Assembly (NCBI GenBank): GCA_934630385.1
Contig: CAKTWE010000011.1
Location: 1 to 38,646 of the forward strand
Source: an uncultured Collinsella sp.
Lineage (GTDB): Bacteria; Actinomycetota; Coriobacteriia; Coriobacteriales; Coriobacteriaceae
Reading direction: 5' to 3'
DNA: 38,646 bases
Below, one piece after another: positions 23,194 to 31,852 of this stretch. Numbering within the stretch: the first letter of the stretch is position 1; each line of letters begins with the position of its first letter. The position numbers and the translations under genes are program-made. The notes under the pieces are model-generated. The model saw only the letters and a program-made list of their open reading frames with translations, did not search any database and had not been told where the DNA came from.

Positions 23194-25875
23194 TTACTCT
23201 TTCTCCACTGCGCGCATGATCGCCTTGTAGATCTCCATCAGCGGAATGATCAGGAAGGCAAGGACCAGCGCGGCGACAACGCCCTTGAGCTCAAGCGTCA
23301 CGGGACCAAAGAACATCTCGGCAAGCGTCGGCTGCACGGTTACGATCACCGTCAGCACCAGCGCCAGCGCGGCAGAGGCCCACAGCCACATGTTCTGCTT
23401 CTTCATCTTAAACAGCGACGTGCGACGGCTGCGCATGTTAAAGCAGTGGAAGATCTCGACCATGTTGAGCGTGATGAACGCCATCATCACGCCTTCCTCG
23501 TCGGCATTGCCGGCGATCATATCGGCGATGTGGATGTAGCCCATGTCAAAGTACACGCCCACAAAGAAGCTCGCCAGCACCAGCACGGTGATGATCAGGC
23601 CCTGGACAACGCAGTCCAGGCCCATATTGCCGGCAAAAACACCGTCCTTGGCGTTGCGCGGCTTGCGCTTCATGATGTCGCCCTCGGCATCCTCCATGCC
23701 CAGCGCGAGCGCGGGGAAGCAGTCGGTGACCAGGTTCACCCACAGCAGCTGCACCGGCTGGAAGATGGTAAAGCCGATGAGCGTGGCGATAAACACCGAG
23801 AACACCTCGGCAAGGTTGGCCGAAAGCAGGAACTGGATGACCTTGCGGATGTTGTCGTAGATGCGACGGCCCTCTTCGCAGGCACCGATGATGGTGGCAA
23901 AGTTATCGTCGGCGAGCACCATGTCGGCGACGTTCTTGGTGACGTCGGTGCCGGTGATGCCCATGCCCACGCCGATGTCGGCGCGCTTGATGGACGGGGC
24001 GTCGTTGACGCCGTCGCCCGTCATGGCCACGATCTGGTCGCGCGACTTCCAAGCCTCAACGATGCGGGTCTTGTGCTCGGGCTGGACGCGGGCGTACACG
24101 CCGTAATCCTCGATGTGCGCGTCGAGCTCCTCGTCGCTCATGCGGTCGAGGTCGGCACCGGTGATAGCCTGACTGCGATCGGCGACGATGCCCAGCTGCT
24201 TGGCGATGGCCACGGCGGTGTCGATGTGGTCGCCCGTAATCATGACAGTGCGGATGCCGGCGTCGTGCGCCTTGCGGATAGCGTCGGCCACCTCGGGACG
24301 GACCGGGTCGATCATGCCGGACAGGCCGCAGAAAACCAGGTCATGCTCGAGCGCAGCGGGGCTGCAGTCGGCGGGAACCTCAGTGTAGGTGCGGCTCGCC
24401 AGCGCCAGCACGCGCAGGGCCTCGTCGGCCATGGCCTTGTTGGCCGCCACGAGCTCGGCGCGGCGCTCCTCAGTCAGCGGAACGACCTTCTCGCCGTCAT
24501 AGATGTGGGTGCACAGGCCAATCACCACGTCGGGCGCGCCCTTGGTGTACTGCTCGTACTCGCCGTCCAGGGTCTCGACGACCACGGACATCATCTTACG
24601 GCCCGAGTCGAACGGGGCCTCGCCCACGCGCGGGTGCTCGGCAGTCAGGCCAGTAAGACCAGCCTTGCCGGCATCATTGACGAGTGCACACTCGGTCGGC
24701 TCGCCCACGGCCTCGCCCAGCTCCTCGTCCCACTGGGCATCGGAACACAGCGCCATGCCTGCCAGGAACTTCTCCTTGGGCGCAGCGAGCTCGTGCTTGA
24801 CGACGGTCATCTTGTTCTGGGTAAGCGTGCCGGTCTTGTCCGAGCAGATGGTCTGCGTGCAGCCGAGTGTCTCGACAGCAGAAAGCTTGCGGATGATCGC
24901 CTGGCGCTTTGCCATCTTGGTCACGCCGAGCGACAGCACGATGGTCACGACGGCGACCAGGCCCTCGGGGATGGCGGCGACGGCGAGCGAGACGGCGACC
25001 ATAAAGGTGTCGAGCAGGGCCGTCGGGTCGGTGAGAACGTTGCCCACGCCGTGGCGGACGATGTCGACGCCAAAAATCACGACGCAGATGACGATAACCA
25101 TGATGGTAAGGATGCGGCTGAGCTCGGCGAGCTTCACCTGCAGCGGCGTGAGCTCTTCCTTGGCCTCGGCCAGGGCGCCGGCAATCTTGCCCATCTCGGT
25201 GTTCATGCCAGTGCCGACCACGACGGCGCGACCACGGCCGTACACAACGGTGGAGCCCATGTAGCACATGTTCTTGCGGTCGCCGAGCGGCACGTCGTCG
25301 GTGCCCGCGGCAAGCTCGATCACGTTGGCGTGCTTCTCTACGGGCACGGACTCGCCGGTGAGTGCAGCCTCTTCGATCTTCATCGTGGCGCTCTCGAGCA
25401 CGCGGCAGTCAGCCGGGACGGAGTCGCCCGCCTCGAGCATGATCACGTCGCCGGGCACGAGCTCGGCGCTCGGCAGGTGCACGAGCTTGCCGTCGCGCAG
25501 CACCTTGGACTGCGCCGCGCTCATCTCCTGCAGGGCCTCGAGGGCCTCCTCGCTTTTAGCCTCCTGGACCACGCCCAGCACCGAGTTGACGATAACGACG
25601 AACATGATGATGGCGACATCGGCAAAGTCCGCCTCGCCCTTGACCATGCCCGTGAGCGCGCTGATAACCGCGGCCGCGATCAGCATGATGACCATGGGGT
25701 CGGCCATCTGCTCAAAGAAGCGCTTCCACAGCGGTGTCTTCTCGGCTTCCTCAAGCTTGTTAGGGCCTGTCTTGGCAAGACGCGACGACGCCTCGCCTGT
25801 GCTCAGGCCGAGGTTCTCATCGACACCTTGGTCGCTGAGCACCTCCGCCGCGGCGGACAGGTATTCCTTTTGCAT
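23194..25875 (-). CDS. Calcium-transporting P-type ATPase (type II)
   Basis: An 893-residue ion pump that drives cations across the membrane with ATP through a phospho-aspartate. Visible parts are the cation-ATPase N-terminus, actuator loop TGESVPVEK, helix M4 VAAIPEGLVAVV, phosphorylation site DKTGTLTQNKMTV and hinge TGDGVNDAPSIKRAD. Helix M5 has SANLAEVF and M6 has NLVTDCFPALALG. The PEGL, NLxE and NxxTD residues match those that bind Ca2+ in SERCA-type pumps, so Ca2+ is the best guess; Mg2+ or Mn2+ cannot be excluded. Start ATG 25873-25875 has AGGAGGGG 7 nt upstream, and that site can be hidden in a leader hairpin. Confidence 0.92.
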   Translation of the reverse strand: MQKEYLSAAAEVLSDQGVDENLGLSTGEASSRLAKTGPNKLEEAEKTPLWKRFFEQMADPMVIMLIAAAVISALTGMVKGEADFADVAIIMFVVIVNSVLGVVQEAKSEEALEALQEMSAAQSKVLRDGKLVHLPSAELVPGDVIMLEAGDSVPADCRVLESATMKIEEAALTGESVPVEKHANVIELAAGTDDVPLGDRKNMCYMGSTVVYGRGRAVVVGTGMNTEMGKIAGALAEAKEELTPLQVKLAELSRILTIMVIVICVVIFGVDIVRHGVGNVLTDPTALLDTFMVAVSLAVAAIPEGLVAVVTIVLSLGVTKMAKRQAIIRKLSAVETLGCTQTICSDKTGTLTQNKMTVVKHELAAPKEKFLAGMALCSDAQWDEELGEAVGEPTECALVNDAGKAGLTGLTAEHPRVGEAPFDSGRKMMSVVVETLDGEYEQYTKGAPDVVIGLCTHIYDGEKVVPLTEERRAELVAANKAMADEALRVLALASRTYTEVPADCSPAALEHDLVFCGLSGMIDPVRPEVADAIRKAHDAGIRTVMITGDHIDTAVAIAKQLGIVADRSQAITGADLDRMSDEELDAHIEDYGVYARVQPEHKTRIVEAWKSRDQIVAMTGDGVNDAPSIKRADIGVGMGITGTDVTKNVADMVLADDNFATIIGACEEGRRIYDNIRKVIQFLLSANLAEVFSVFIATLIGFTIFQPVQLLWVNLVTDCFPALALGMEDAEGDIMKRKPRNAKDGVFAGNMGLDCVVQGLIITVLVLASFFVGVYFDMGYIHIADMIAGNADEEGVMMAFITLNMVEIFHCFNMRSRRTSLFKMKKQNMWLWASAALALVLTVIVTVQPTLAEMFFGPVTLELKGVVAALVLAFLIIPLMEIYKAIMRAVEKE

Positions 25876-25885
25876 ATAGAGTCCC

Positions 25886-25979
25886 CTCCTGGGATTCGGG
25901 CCACTCAGCAGATTGATGCCCGATCATAATTCCCAGGAGAAGGGCAAGGGCTCATCAAGGCTGCCGTGCTGAGCGGCAG
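25886..25979 (-). promoter_or_regulatory. Structured leader of the ATPase gene with sequestered ribosome site
   Basis: Hairpin 1 pairs CTCCTGGGA (25931-25939) with the mirrored TCCCAGGAG (25886-25894), which includes most of the Shine-Dalgarno AGGAGGGG (25883-25890). An inner stem pairs TCGGGC with GCCCGA (25918-25923 with 25896-25901). Hairpin 2 is CTGCCG/CGGCAG (25961-25966 with 25974-25979). The hairpin 2 loop TGCTGAG (25967-25973) is perfectly complementary to CTCAGCA (25904-25910) in the hairpin 1 loop, a possible kissing interaction. This layout fits a translational riboswitch or thermosensor; I do not recognise the class. Confidence 0.5.
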
Positions 25980-26248
25980 TTGATAGTGGAGCTATGGTAC
26001 CCCAAAGCGACGCGTCTAGCCAAAACATTCCATCTGGAAACACGGCACAGGCGCAACGGTGCAGACAGTGTGATGCTCAAGATTGATAAAACGTTTTTTC
26101 TTCGGCGCATTGGCAAACTGAAATATCGCCCAGATAGCAGCGGTTAGAACGGTTGGTAAAGTTTTTTCATATACCGTTTTTCCCGCAAAAAATGAACTTC
26201 TAATTCGGCATACGGTCGATTTTTTGGGGTATTCGGTCGGCATTTCGT

Positions 26249-26254
26249 TATAAT
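26249..26254 (+). promoter_or_regulatory. Probable -10 element of pyk
   Basis: A perfect TATAAT at 26249-26254, 64 nt before the pyk start. No good -35 is spaced at 17 nt; TTGGGG lies 19 nt upstream. The preceding ~150 bp are AT-rich and contain two CGGTCG repeats. The rest of the 25980-26317 gap shows no gene I can support. Confidence 0.5.
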
Positions 26255-26317
26255 CATCTCAGTTTTATTTCTTATGGTTTATCTATCAGCGCAAGACGAT
26301 GTCAGATGGAGGTCTGA

Positions 26318-27778
26318 ATGTACAAGCGCACTAAGATTGTATGCACCATGGGTCCCGCCTGCGATAGCGACGAGACCATCCGCGAGATGATCAAGGCGGG
26401 CATGAACGTCGCCCGTTTTAACTTCTCGCACGGATCCTACGACGAGCACCACGGTCGCATCGAGCGCGTCCGTCGTATTTCCAAGGAGCTCGGTCTGCCC
26501 GTCGGCATCCTGCTCGACACCAAGGGCCCCGAGGTCCGCACCGGCCTTCTGGTCGACGGCAAAAAGGTTGCCGTCAAGACCGGCGATAAGATCGTCGTTA
26601 CCGCTCAGCCCACGTCCGAGGATTTCCACGGTACCTCTGAGCACATCTCCCTCGACTACCTGGCTCTGCCCTCCGAGGTCGAGAAGGGCTCCCTTATCCT
26701 GATCGACGACGGCCTGGTTGCCCTCGAGGTCGAGTCTGTCAGCGGCCAGGACATGACCTGCGTCGTTAAGAACGACGGCCTGATCGGCGAGCGCAAGGGC
26801 GTCAACATGCCCAACGTCAACATCTCGCTGCCCGCTATCACCGAGCGCGATCGTCAGGACATCCTCTTTGGCCTGACCGAGAACATCGACTACATCGCCG
26901 CTTCCTTCATCCGTGACGGCGAGTCCGTCCGCGGCATCCGCAAGCTTTGCCGCGAGAACGGTGGCGAGCACGTGACGATCTTCCCGAAGATCGAGTGCGC
27001 CCTGGGCGTCGAGAACTTCGACGAGATCCTCGAGGCTTCCGACGGCATCATGGTCGCCCGTGGCGACCTGGGCATCGAGATCAAGCCCGAGCTCGTTCCC
27101 CACATCCAGAAGGAGATCATCGCCAAGTGCAACGCGGCCTACAAGCCCGTCATCACCGCTACGCAGATGCTCGACTCCATGCAGCAGAACCCGCGCCCGA
27201 CGCGCGCCGAGGTTGCCGACGTTGCTAACGCCATCTACGACGGCACCGACGCCGTTATGCTCTCTGGCGAGTCCGCTGCCGGTAAGTACCCGGTCGAGGC
27301 CGTTAAGATGCAGGCCAGCATTGCTCTCGAGACCGAGAAGTACCTCCCGGCCCACGCTCCGCTCGAGGTTCCGGCCGATGCTCACGGCACACGCGTCGTC
27401 AACAACGTTGTGGGTATGTCCGCTGTGAACATGGCTACCACCGTTGGCGCCAAGTGCATCACCGTGCCGACGACCACCGGTCGTACCGCTCGCCTGATCT
27501 CGCACTTCCGTCCCAACATGCCGATCTGCGCGTTCTCCCGCCACGAGTGGGCCGTCCAGCAGATGATTATGTACTGGGGCGTTATCCCGCATCAGGCCGA
27601 GATTACCCAGGGCACCGTTAACGGCACGATCGTCAAGGCGATCGAGACCGCTAAGGAGCTCGGCTACGTCGAGACTGGCGATTTGACTGTCGCCACCGCC
27701 GGCGATCCCCGCATGAGCGTCCAGCTCGAGGACAAGGTCTCCTCGACCAACGTCGCTTACGTCGCTCAGGTGCGCTAA
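26318..27778 (+). CDS. pyk: Pyruvate kinase
   Basis: Converts phosphoenolpyruvate and ADP to pyruvate and ATP, the last step of glycolysis. The protein has 486 residues. It opens MYKRTKIVCTMGPACDS. The catalytic barrel has MNVARFNFSHGSYDEH, the active-site Lys in FPKIECALG, the metal-binding residues in IMVARGDLGIEI and the family pattern TATQMLDSM. The allosteric C-terminal domain includes TTTGRTARLISHFRP. Start ATG 26318 has GGAGG 5 nt upstream. It is a single-gene unit with its own promoter and a strong terminator. Its codon use is more biased to a few codons than its neighbours, as expected for high expression. Confidence 0.97.
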   Translation: MYKRTKIVCTMGPACDSDETIREMIKAGMNVARFNFSHGSYDEHHGRIERVRRISKELGLPVGILLDTKGPEVRTGLLVDGKKVAVKTGDKIVVTAQPTSEDFHGTSEHISLDYLALPSEVEKGSLILIDDGLVALEVESVSGQDMTCVVKNDGLIGERKGVNMPNVNISLPAITERDRQDILFGLTENIDYIAASFIRDGESVRGIRKLCRENGGEHVTIFPKIECALGVENFDEILEASDGIMVARGDLGIEIKPELVPHIQKEIIAKCNAAYKPVITATQMLDSMQQNPRPTRAEVADVANAIYDGTDAVMLSGESAAGKYPVEAVKMQASIALETEKYLPAHAPLEVPADAHGTRVVNNVVGMSAVNMATTVGAKCITVPTTTGRTARLISHFRPNMPICAFSRHEWAVQQMIMYWGVIPHQAEITQGTVNGTIVKAIETAKELGYVETGDLTVATAGDPRMSVQLEDKVSSTNVAYVAQVR

Positions 27779-27806
27779 ATCGCACTTGCAAGCAGATTTG
27801 CATTGC

Positions 27807-27843
27807 AAAGGACCCGGAAGGCAAAGCCTTCCGGGTCCTTTTT
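27807..27843 (+). terminator. Terminator of pyk
   Basis: A 16-bp perfect stem (27807-27822 with 27826-27841) with a 3-nt loop, followed by a T-run to 27843. It starts 28 nt past the pyk stop. Confidence 0.93.
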
Positions 27844-28020
27844 CTGTGCCAATGCCGGCACATGGCAAAACACGCACTCATTTCTTTACCAAAAGCGCGA
27901 AGTCCGCCCTTCGAGGCCCAAAAAATAAAGCCCCAAGCGCTAAAAGTGTTCGCCCGGTGGCAAACCCACACCTCACACAGGGCTGATAAATCGTTTTAGC
28001 AAGGTCCAAATCGACCGCGT

Positions 28021-28150
28021 TTTCGGAAGTGCGGGGAAAAATTGCTTACCCCCGAGCACAAGCCCTTTTATTTCAACAAAACCCCTGATAAAGTTGGTTT
28101 AAATACCGCTTGTGGTTGACCCGTTTGTCTTTTTCCCCGCACTTCCGAAA
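28021..28150. repeat. Perfect 21-bp inverted repeat with nested inner repeat
   Basis: The arms 28021-28041 and 28130-28150 are perfectly complementary over 21 bp, from TTTCGGAAGTG inward to GGGGAAAAA. Inside them CACAAGC (28057-28063) pairs with GCTTGTG (28108-28114), with equal 15-nt spacers on both sides and an AT-rich 44-nt centre. It ends 46 nt before the start of the orphan nuclease-like gene. No target-site duplication is evident. The rest of the gap 27844-28020 shows nothing I can support. Confidence 0.85.
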
Positions 28151-28196
28151 CCGATAGCTTTTCTAGCCCAAACTACGCTCAAACGATCGGATCGCT

Positions 28197-29270
28197 ATGT
28201 CATTTCTTGCCTGCGGACCCACGGCTTTTCAGTACTATCGCATCCCGCCCCAGATACTGGGACTCTATCCGGCAATCCTGCCGCCCGACCATGACCATCG
28301 CTTGGTGCATTACTCAAAACAGCCAGTATTTAAAGACTTGCTCGGCACACCAGTTTGGAGATTCGTGAGCGAAAGAAAACAGCGCGCGAACGGAAAGCTA
28401 TTTCATAGCCGTCTGCTAACCCAAGAGCCCCCTCCGGGGTCGTTTAGGCAGACTGAGCATGGATTTGATGTCACGTCGCCCGAGTTTACGCTGCTCAGCC
28501 TTGCCACGCAGGTCTCACGCAACCAGTTACTCATGGCTTGCTACGAGATGTGCGGCTCCTTTGCAGTGTTTAAGCCCTGCGAGCGAACGCAACAACAACT
28601 CGATGAAGCCATTTCGCTTAAGCTCATTCCGCCCGACTGTGGTTGGAAGCATGTTGTCGACACCAAGGGCAAGGACACCAACCTATGGAAGCGCACGCCA
28701 CTTCTTTCCGCAGCGGATATCGCCGCGTTCGCCAAGCAGGCCGCAGGCCTGCGCGGCGTCAAGCAACTCCGTTGGGCCGCGAAACGCATGACGGGGCAAA
28801 CTGCCTCACCTTTCGAAGTCCAAACATCCATACTCGCCTCACTTCCCCGCGACGTGGGCGGCATGGGCATCAACATCGCAAACAACGTGCGCATCCCGCT
28901 CAGCGACGCCGCGCGCTCACTGTATGACAAAACCTGCTGCTACGCCGATATCCTCATAGAAAGCAACACCGACAGCATGGGCGTCATCCTTGAATGCCAA
29001 GGCCGCTCCGCCCATGGCAGCGAAACCGCAAGCCTCTCCGATGCCGAACGCACCACCGCGCTCACCAGCATGGGCTACGATGTCATACAAATTACCTACG
29101 ACCAGATCAAGGACAAGAAGAGCTTTGATAACATCGCCGAACTCATCCACAAAAAGGCGGGGCTCCCCTACATTCCAAAGGCCGATCGGGAACGTACCAT
29201 CGAAGATGCCCTGCGACGGGAGTTGTTAGTCAGTTGGGATGAACTGTTCGCCGTCAAGCCGGCCGGCTAG
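28197..29270 (+). CDS. Orphan PD-(D/E)XK nuclease-like (DUF559/VSR-fold) protein
   Basis: A 357-residue protein. The N-terminal ~200 residues are not recognised; they begin MSFLACGPTAFQYYRIPPQI and include a conserved-looking LLSLATQVSRNQLLMACYEM segment. The C-terminal ~130 residues have the layout of VSR/DUF559 endonuclease folds: YADILIES, then MGVILECQGRSAHGSETAS, DAERTTALTSMGYDVIQITY. The Asp, the E-x-Q pair and the Arg in the R-x-x-x-L-x-x-x-G-Y helix fit PD-(D/E)XK catalysis or its remains. There is no methylase or partner nearby. The start ATG has only a weak GGA site. Base use is less GC-biased than its neighbours, hinting at transfer. An AbiEi-like or defence-related role is inference. 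Confidence 0.65.
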   Translation: MSFLACGPTAFQYYRIPPQILGLYPAILPPDHDHRLVHYSKQPVFKDLLGTPVWRFVSERKQRANGKLFHSRLLTQEPPPGSFRQTEHGFDVTSPEFTLLSLATQVSRNQLLMACYEMCGSFAVFKPCERTQQQLDEAISLKLIPPDCGWKHVVDTKGKDTNLWKRTPLLSAADIAAFAKQAAGLRGVKQLRWAAKRMTGQTASPFEVQTSILASLPRDVGGMGINIANNVRIPLSDAARSLYDKTCCYADILIESNTDSMGVILECQGRSAHGSETASLSDAERTTALTSMGYDVIQITYDQIKDKKSFDNIAELIHKKAGLPYIPKADRERTIEDALRRELLVSWDELFAVKPAG

Positions 29271-30115
29271 CAGCTAGCGATCAGAGGGACTGCGGAGACG
29301 TCAGAAGCGGCAACGCGAGCCGCAAAGCCCGCCTCGGTCAGCTCGATGACCTCGGTAAACGTTGCGTCGAAGAACTCCTCGGTCAGCAGGCGGTATGGCG
29401 GATGGTCGGGCTCACCGGGGTTTTCGCGCACGATCTCGTGCATAACGCCGATGGTCTTGAGCACATACTCCTTATGGATGGGATACTGCCCAAAACGCGT
29501 CGCCGCAGTATACAGGCGATCGGTCGCGCGCGGAATCGAAACAATGCCGAGCGTCTTGCCAAACCAGTCAAAGTCGCCTTGCTTTTTAATGCGGAATTCC
29601 TCGCACGGCTTGCCGCCGTGCGCCTCCAGGTACTGATTCACGCGCGTATTCCATACGGTATCGGCCACCAGATGCGACCAGACGCCCAGCGTTAAATCGA
29701 GCAACGACTGCGCCACGTCCTCGGACGCAAGCGAGAACTCACGAGCGCCGGGACCGACAACCGGCTCAGCATCCCTGTAGCGCTGGGGATAGTGCACGCG
29801 ATTCAGTCGCTCGCGCTCCTCGATAATCGAGGTCGCCGCGGCTGGCGCACCGGTGGGCGAACTTTTAAGCAACGGTGCCACATAGGTATCCCAGAACTCA
29901 TGCTCACGAGGCTTAGGAATAGGCTCGGGCTTTGCAAAGTGCGTAATGCGATACGGGATGGGATCGGCGATGCCAGGGACCATATAGCCCACAAAAATGT
30001 CCGGAACCACGCAGCCAAACAAAAAGGCATTGCGGTCGCGCACACTATTGGCAAGCGCACCGGTGCGCTCCAGCAAACGCTCCGTCTGAGCGATATGAAT
30101 GTTCCAGCTTGGCAT
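29267..30115 (-). CDS. Zinc-dependent phospholipase C-fold protein
   Basis: A 282-residue all-helical protein resembling the zinc-dependent phospholipase C family. It opens MPSWNIHIAQTERLL, with DRNAFLFGCVVPDIFVGYM, then YRITHFAK and LTLGVWSHLVADTVWN. The His in the N-terminal SWNIH, the Asp in VPDI, the His in THF and the HxxxD helix are the expected zinc ligands. No signal peptide is seen, so a secreted toxin-like phospholipase is unlikely. I chose the ATG 30113-30115 after GGGGGTGG; an ATG four codons upstream is also possible. It converges on the nuclease-like gene, and the two TAG stop codons overlap within CTAG. Confidence 0.72.
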   Translation of the reverse strand: MPSWNIHIAQTERLLERTGALANSVRDRNAFLFGCVVPDIFVGYMVPGIADPIPYRITHFAKPEPIPKPREHEFWDTYVAPLLKSSPTGAPAAATSIIEERERLNRVHYPQRYRDAEPVVGPGAREFSLASEDVAQSLLDLTLGVWSHLVADTVWNTRVNQYLEAHGGKPCEEFRIKKQGDFDWFGKTLGIVSIPRATDRLYTAATRFGQYPIHKEYVLKTIGVMHEIVRENPGEPDHPPYRLLTEEFFDATFTEVIELTEAGFAARVAASDVSAVPLIASC

Positions 30116-30194
30116 AGCCACCCCCATAAAAACCTGGATAACTATACCATCACGGCAAAGCCGCGCAGGCGGCTACGCACGCTCTACGCAGCAA

Positions 30195-30965
30195 CTAGTC
30201 CGTAGCACCGCTTTCGGTTCCATACGACGGCACGGGCGCCTCGACCACATGGTGATATCGATCGATATAGATTGCACGGGCACTCAGGCGTCGCACCAAA
30301 TCCTGGTGATGTGTGCTCATCAAGACCGTCTTACCGGCTGCGACGTAGGCCAGCAAGAAATTGACCACGATGTCGCATGAATCCTCGTCGAGCCCATTGG
30401 TAGGCTCGTCGAGGACCAAGATATCCGGGTTCATCGACACCACCGCAGCCAGCGCAACGCGCTTCTTTTGCCCGCCCGAAAGCTGATAGGGCGAGGCATC
30501 GACCAGGTCGGCAATCTGGAACAGCCCCATGACATCGCGCACGCGACGCTCGAGCTCGTCTGCCGGCAGCCCCATCTGCGCGGGACCAAAAGCAACTTCC
30601 TCGCCCACCGTAGCGCAGAACAGCTGAGCATCGGCATTCTGGAACACAAAGCCCACGCGCTGATGAAAACGCTGAGCGGCTGCGGAATCCTTTAGAAACG
30701 CCGCATCGATCACGTGCCCGTCAAACAGGTATGCCCCTGCGTCCGCAAGTTCAAGGCCATTAATAAGGCGCATAATCGTCGTCTTACCGCAGCCGTTGGG
30801 ACCGAGTAGGGCAACGAGTTCACCACGATCGACCTGCAGCGACACACCATCGACAACCGTATGTCCCGCATAGGAAAACACTACGTCGCGAAACTCGATG
30901 AGCGGCGTTGTCTCGGCGCTAGCAGCGCCGCTCGCGCCCATCGCGCCATTTGTATCGTTTGCCAA
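30195..30965 (-). CDS. cbiO: Cobalt/nickel ECF transporter ATP-binding protein CbiO
   Basis: A 256-residue ABC ATPase that powers the metal transporter formed with CbiQ and CbiMN. Walker A is LLGPNGCGKTTIMR, the Q-loop FVFQNADAQLF, the signature YQLSGGQKKRVALA, Walker B ILVLDEPTNGLD and the switch His STHHQD. The FVFQNADAQLF form is typical of ECF-type ATPases. The start is a TTG (30963-30965) preceded by AAGGG at 7 nt; an ATG eight codons later has no ribosome site. A Gly/Ala-rich 20-residue leader precedes the domain. It lies 44 nt after cbiQ. Confidence 0.92.
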   Translation of the reverse strand: MANDTNGAMGASGAASAETTPLIEFRDVVFSYAGHTVVDGVSLQVDRGELVALLGPNGCGKTTIMRLINGLELADAGAYLFDGHVIDAAFLKDSAAAQRFHQRVGFVFQNADAQLFCATVGEEVAFGPAQMGLPADELERRVRDVMGLFQIADLVDASPYQLSGGQKKRVALAAVVSMNPDILVLDEPTNGLDEDSCDIVVNFLLAYVAAGKTVLMSTHHQDLVRRLSARAIYIDRYHHVVEAPVPSYGTESGATD

Positions 30966-31009
30966 AACGTCGCCCTTCCCTATTCATATCGACGGTTCGA
31001 CCGCCCGCG

Positions 31010-31852
31010 TTACAGCACCGCGCACAGCACGGCAAGCAGAACCACAACGGCCGCGTAAACGACATCGTGCCAGCCAAAGCCGCTCCGCGCGGGAGCCGGA
31101 TACGCACCGGCAAAGCCGCGGCACAGCATAGCCTCGTCCATTGCGCGGCTGCATTCCATCGCCTTGATAAACGTCATGCCCATGATACCCGCCAGCGAGT
31201 CGGTGCGCGAAAAACCCGCAGGCGCACGACCCACGCTGCGCAGCATGACCGATTCGCACAGATTGTGCGCCGTGCGACCCAGCACCTCGATGTGCTTGAG
31301 CGCCATATCAAACGTAAAGATAACTTCGTCGGGTAGATGTAACATCTTGAGCGCCGCCGACATGCGGCTCCACGTAAGGGTCCACGAAACACCCAGCACC
31401 AACGACACATTAATGAAGGTCTTGAGCGCGATCTTGAGCATGGCACCCGTGGCAGACGCGCCCAGCAGCAGGGCGGGCAACGCCAGAACCACCGCGAGCC
31501 CCGCAGCGCCAAGCGCCGGTACAAAAGTCGCGCGCAGCCCGCGTACGGGGCGCACGGCAACGAGCACCAACGCGATCGCCGCCATCAACATGAGGTACAG
31601 CGGGTTCTGCGTCAGGCACACGCACAGAACGCAAACGAATATCCCCACCAAACGTGCCGGGGCCGAAACGGAAGAAAGGGCGCGGTCGATTATCGACCCG
31701 CCCTTGTATGCGCCGCCGCCCAAGCGAACCCGCTCAAGCAGGCTCGCCAGGTGCAGGACATTCTTTTGCATCACACGATGACGAGCGCCCGCGGGCTCGT
31801 ATCGCTGCTCGACCGCAAGCCAGCTAGGCAGCTCGGCTATTGCCATGAGCAC
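31010..31852 (-). CDS. cbiQ: Cobalt/nickel ECF transporter transmembrane protein CbiQ
   Basis: The 280-residue T-component that couples CbiO to the substrate-binding CbiMN. After a hydrophilic N-terminal region come several membrane helices (LVGIFVCVLCVCLT, LMLMAAIALVLVAV and LAVVLALPALLLG). The ECF coupling motifs are cytoplasmic Ala-Arg-Gly-like segments, here RSVGRAPAG and AMLCRGFAGAYP. The start GTG (31850-31852) lies inside the cbiM 3' end, 5 nt after AAGGA, so translation is coupled; an ATG two codons later is an alternative. The overlap of 29 nt with cbiM is notable. Confidence 0.88.
   Translation of the reverse strand: MLMAIAELPSWLAVEQRYEPAGARHRVMQKNVLHLASLLERVRLGGGAYKGGSIIDRALSSVSAPARLVGIFVCVLCVCLTQNPLYLMLMAAIALVLVAVRPVRGLRATFVPALGAAGLAVVLALPALLLGASATGAMLKIALKTFINVSLVLGVSWTLTWSRMSAALKMLHLPDEVIFTFDMALKHIEVLGRTAHNLCESVMLRSVGRAPAGFSRTDSLAGIMGMTFIKAMECSRAMDEAMLCRGFAGAYPAPARSGFGWHDVVYAAVVVLLAVLCAVL

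Noticed and set aside
23446-25929. 827-codon plus-strand ORF opposite the P-type ATPase
   Set aside because: Very long but an antisense shadow rich in His, Asp, Gly and Val; the ATPase motifs lie on the minus strand.
25876-26010. yybP-ykoY (Mn2+) riboswitch ahead of the ATPase
   Set aside because: The conserved yybP-ykoY loop sequences are not found; the fold described is different.
26016-26243. 75-codon minus-strand ORF between the ATPase leader and pyk
   Set aside because: No ribosome site, lies in AT-rich promoter DNA, and the peptide has no plausible domain.
26279-27877. 532-codon minus-strand ORF opposite pyk
   Set aside because: Shadow caused by the strong codon bias of pyk; it also runs through the pyk terminator.
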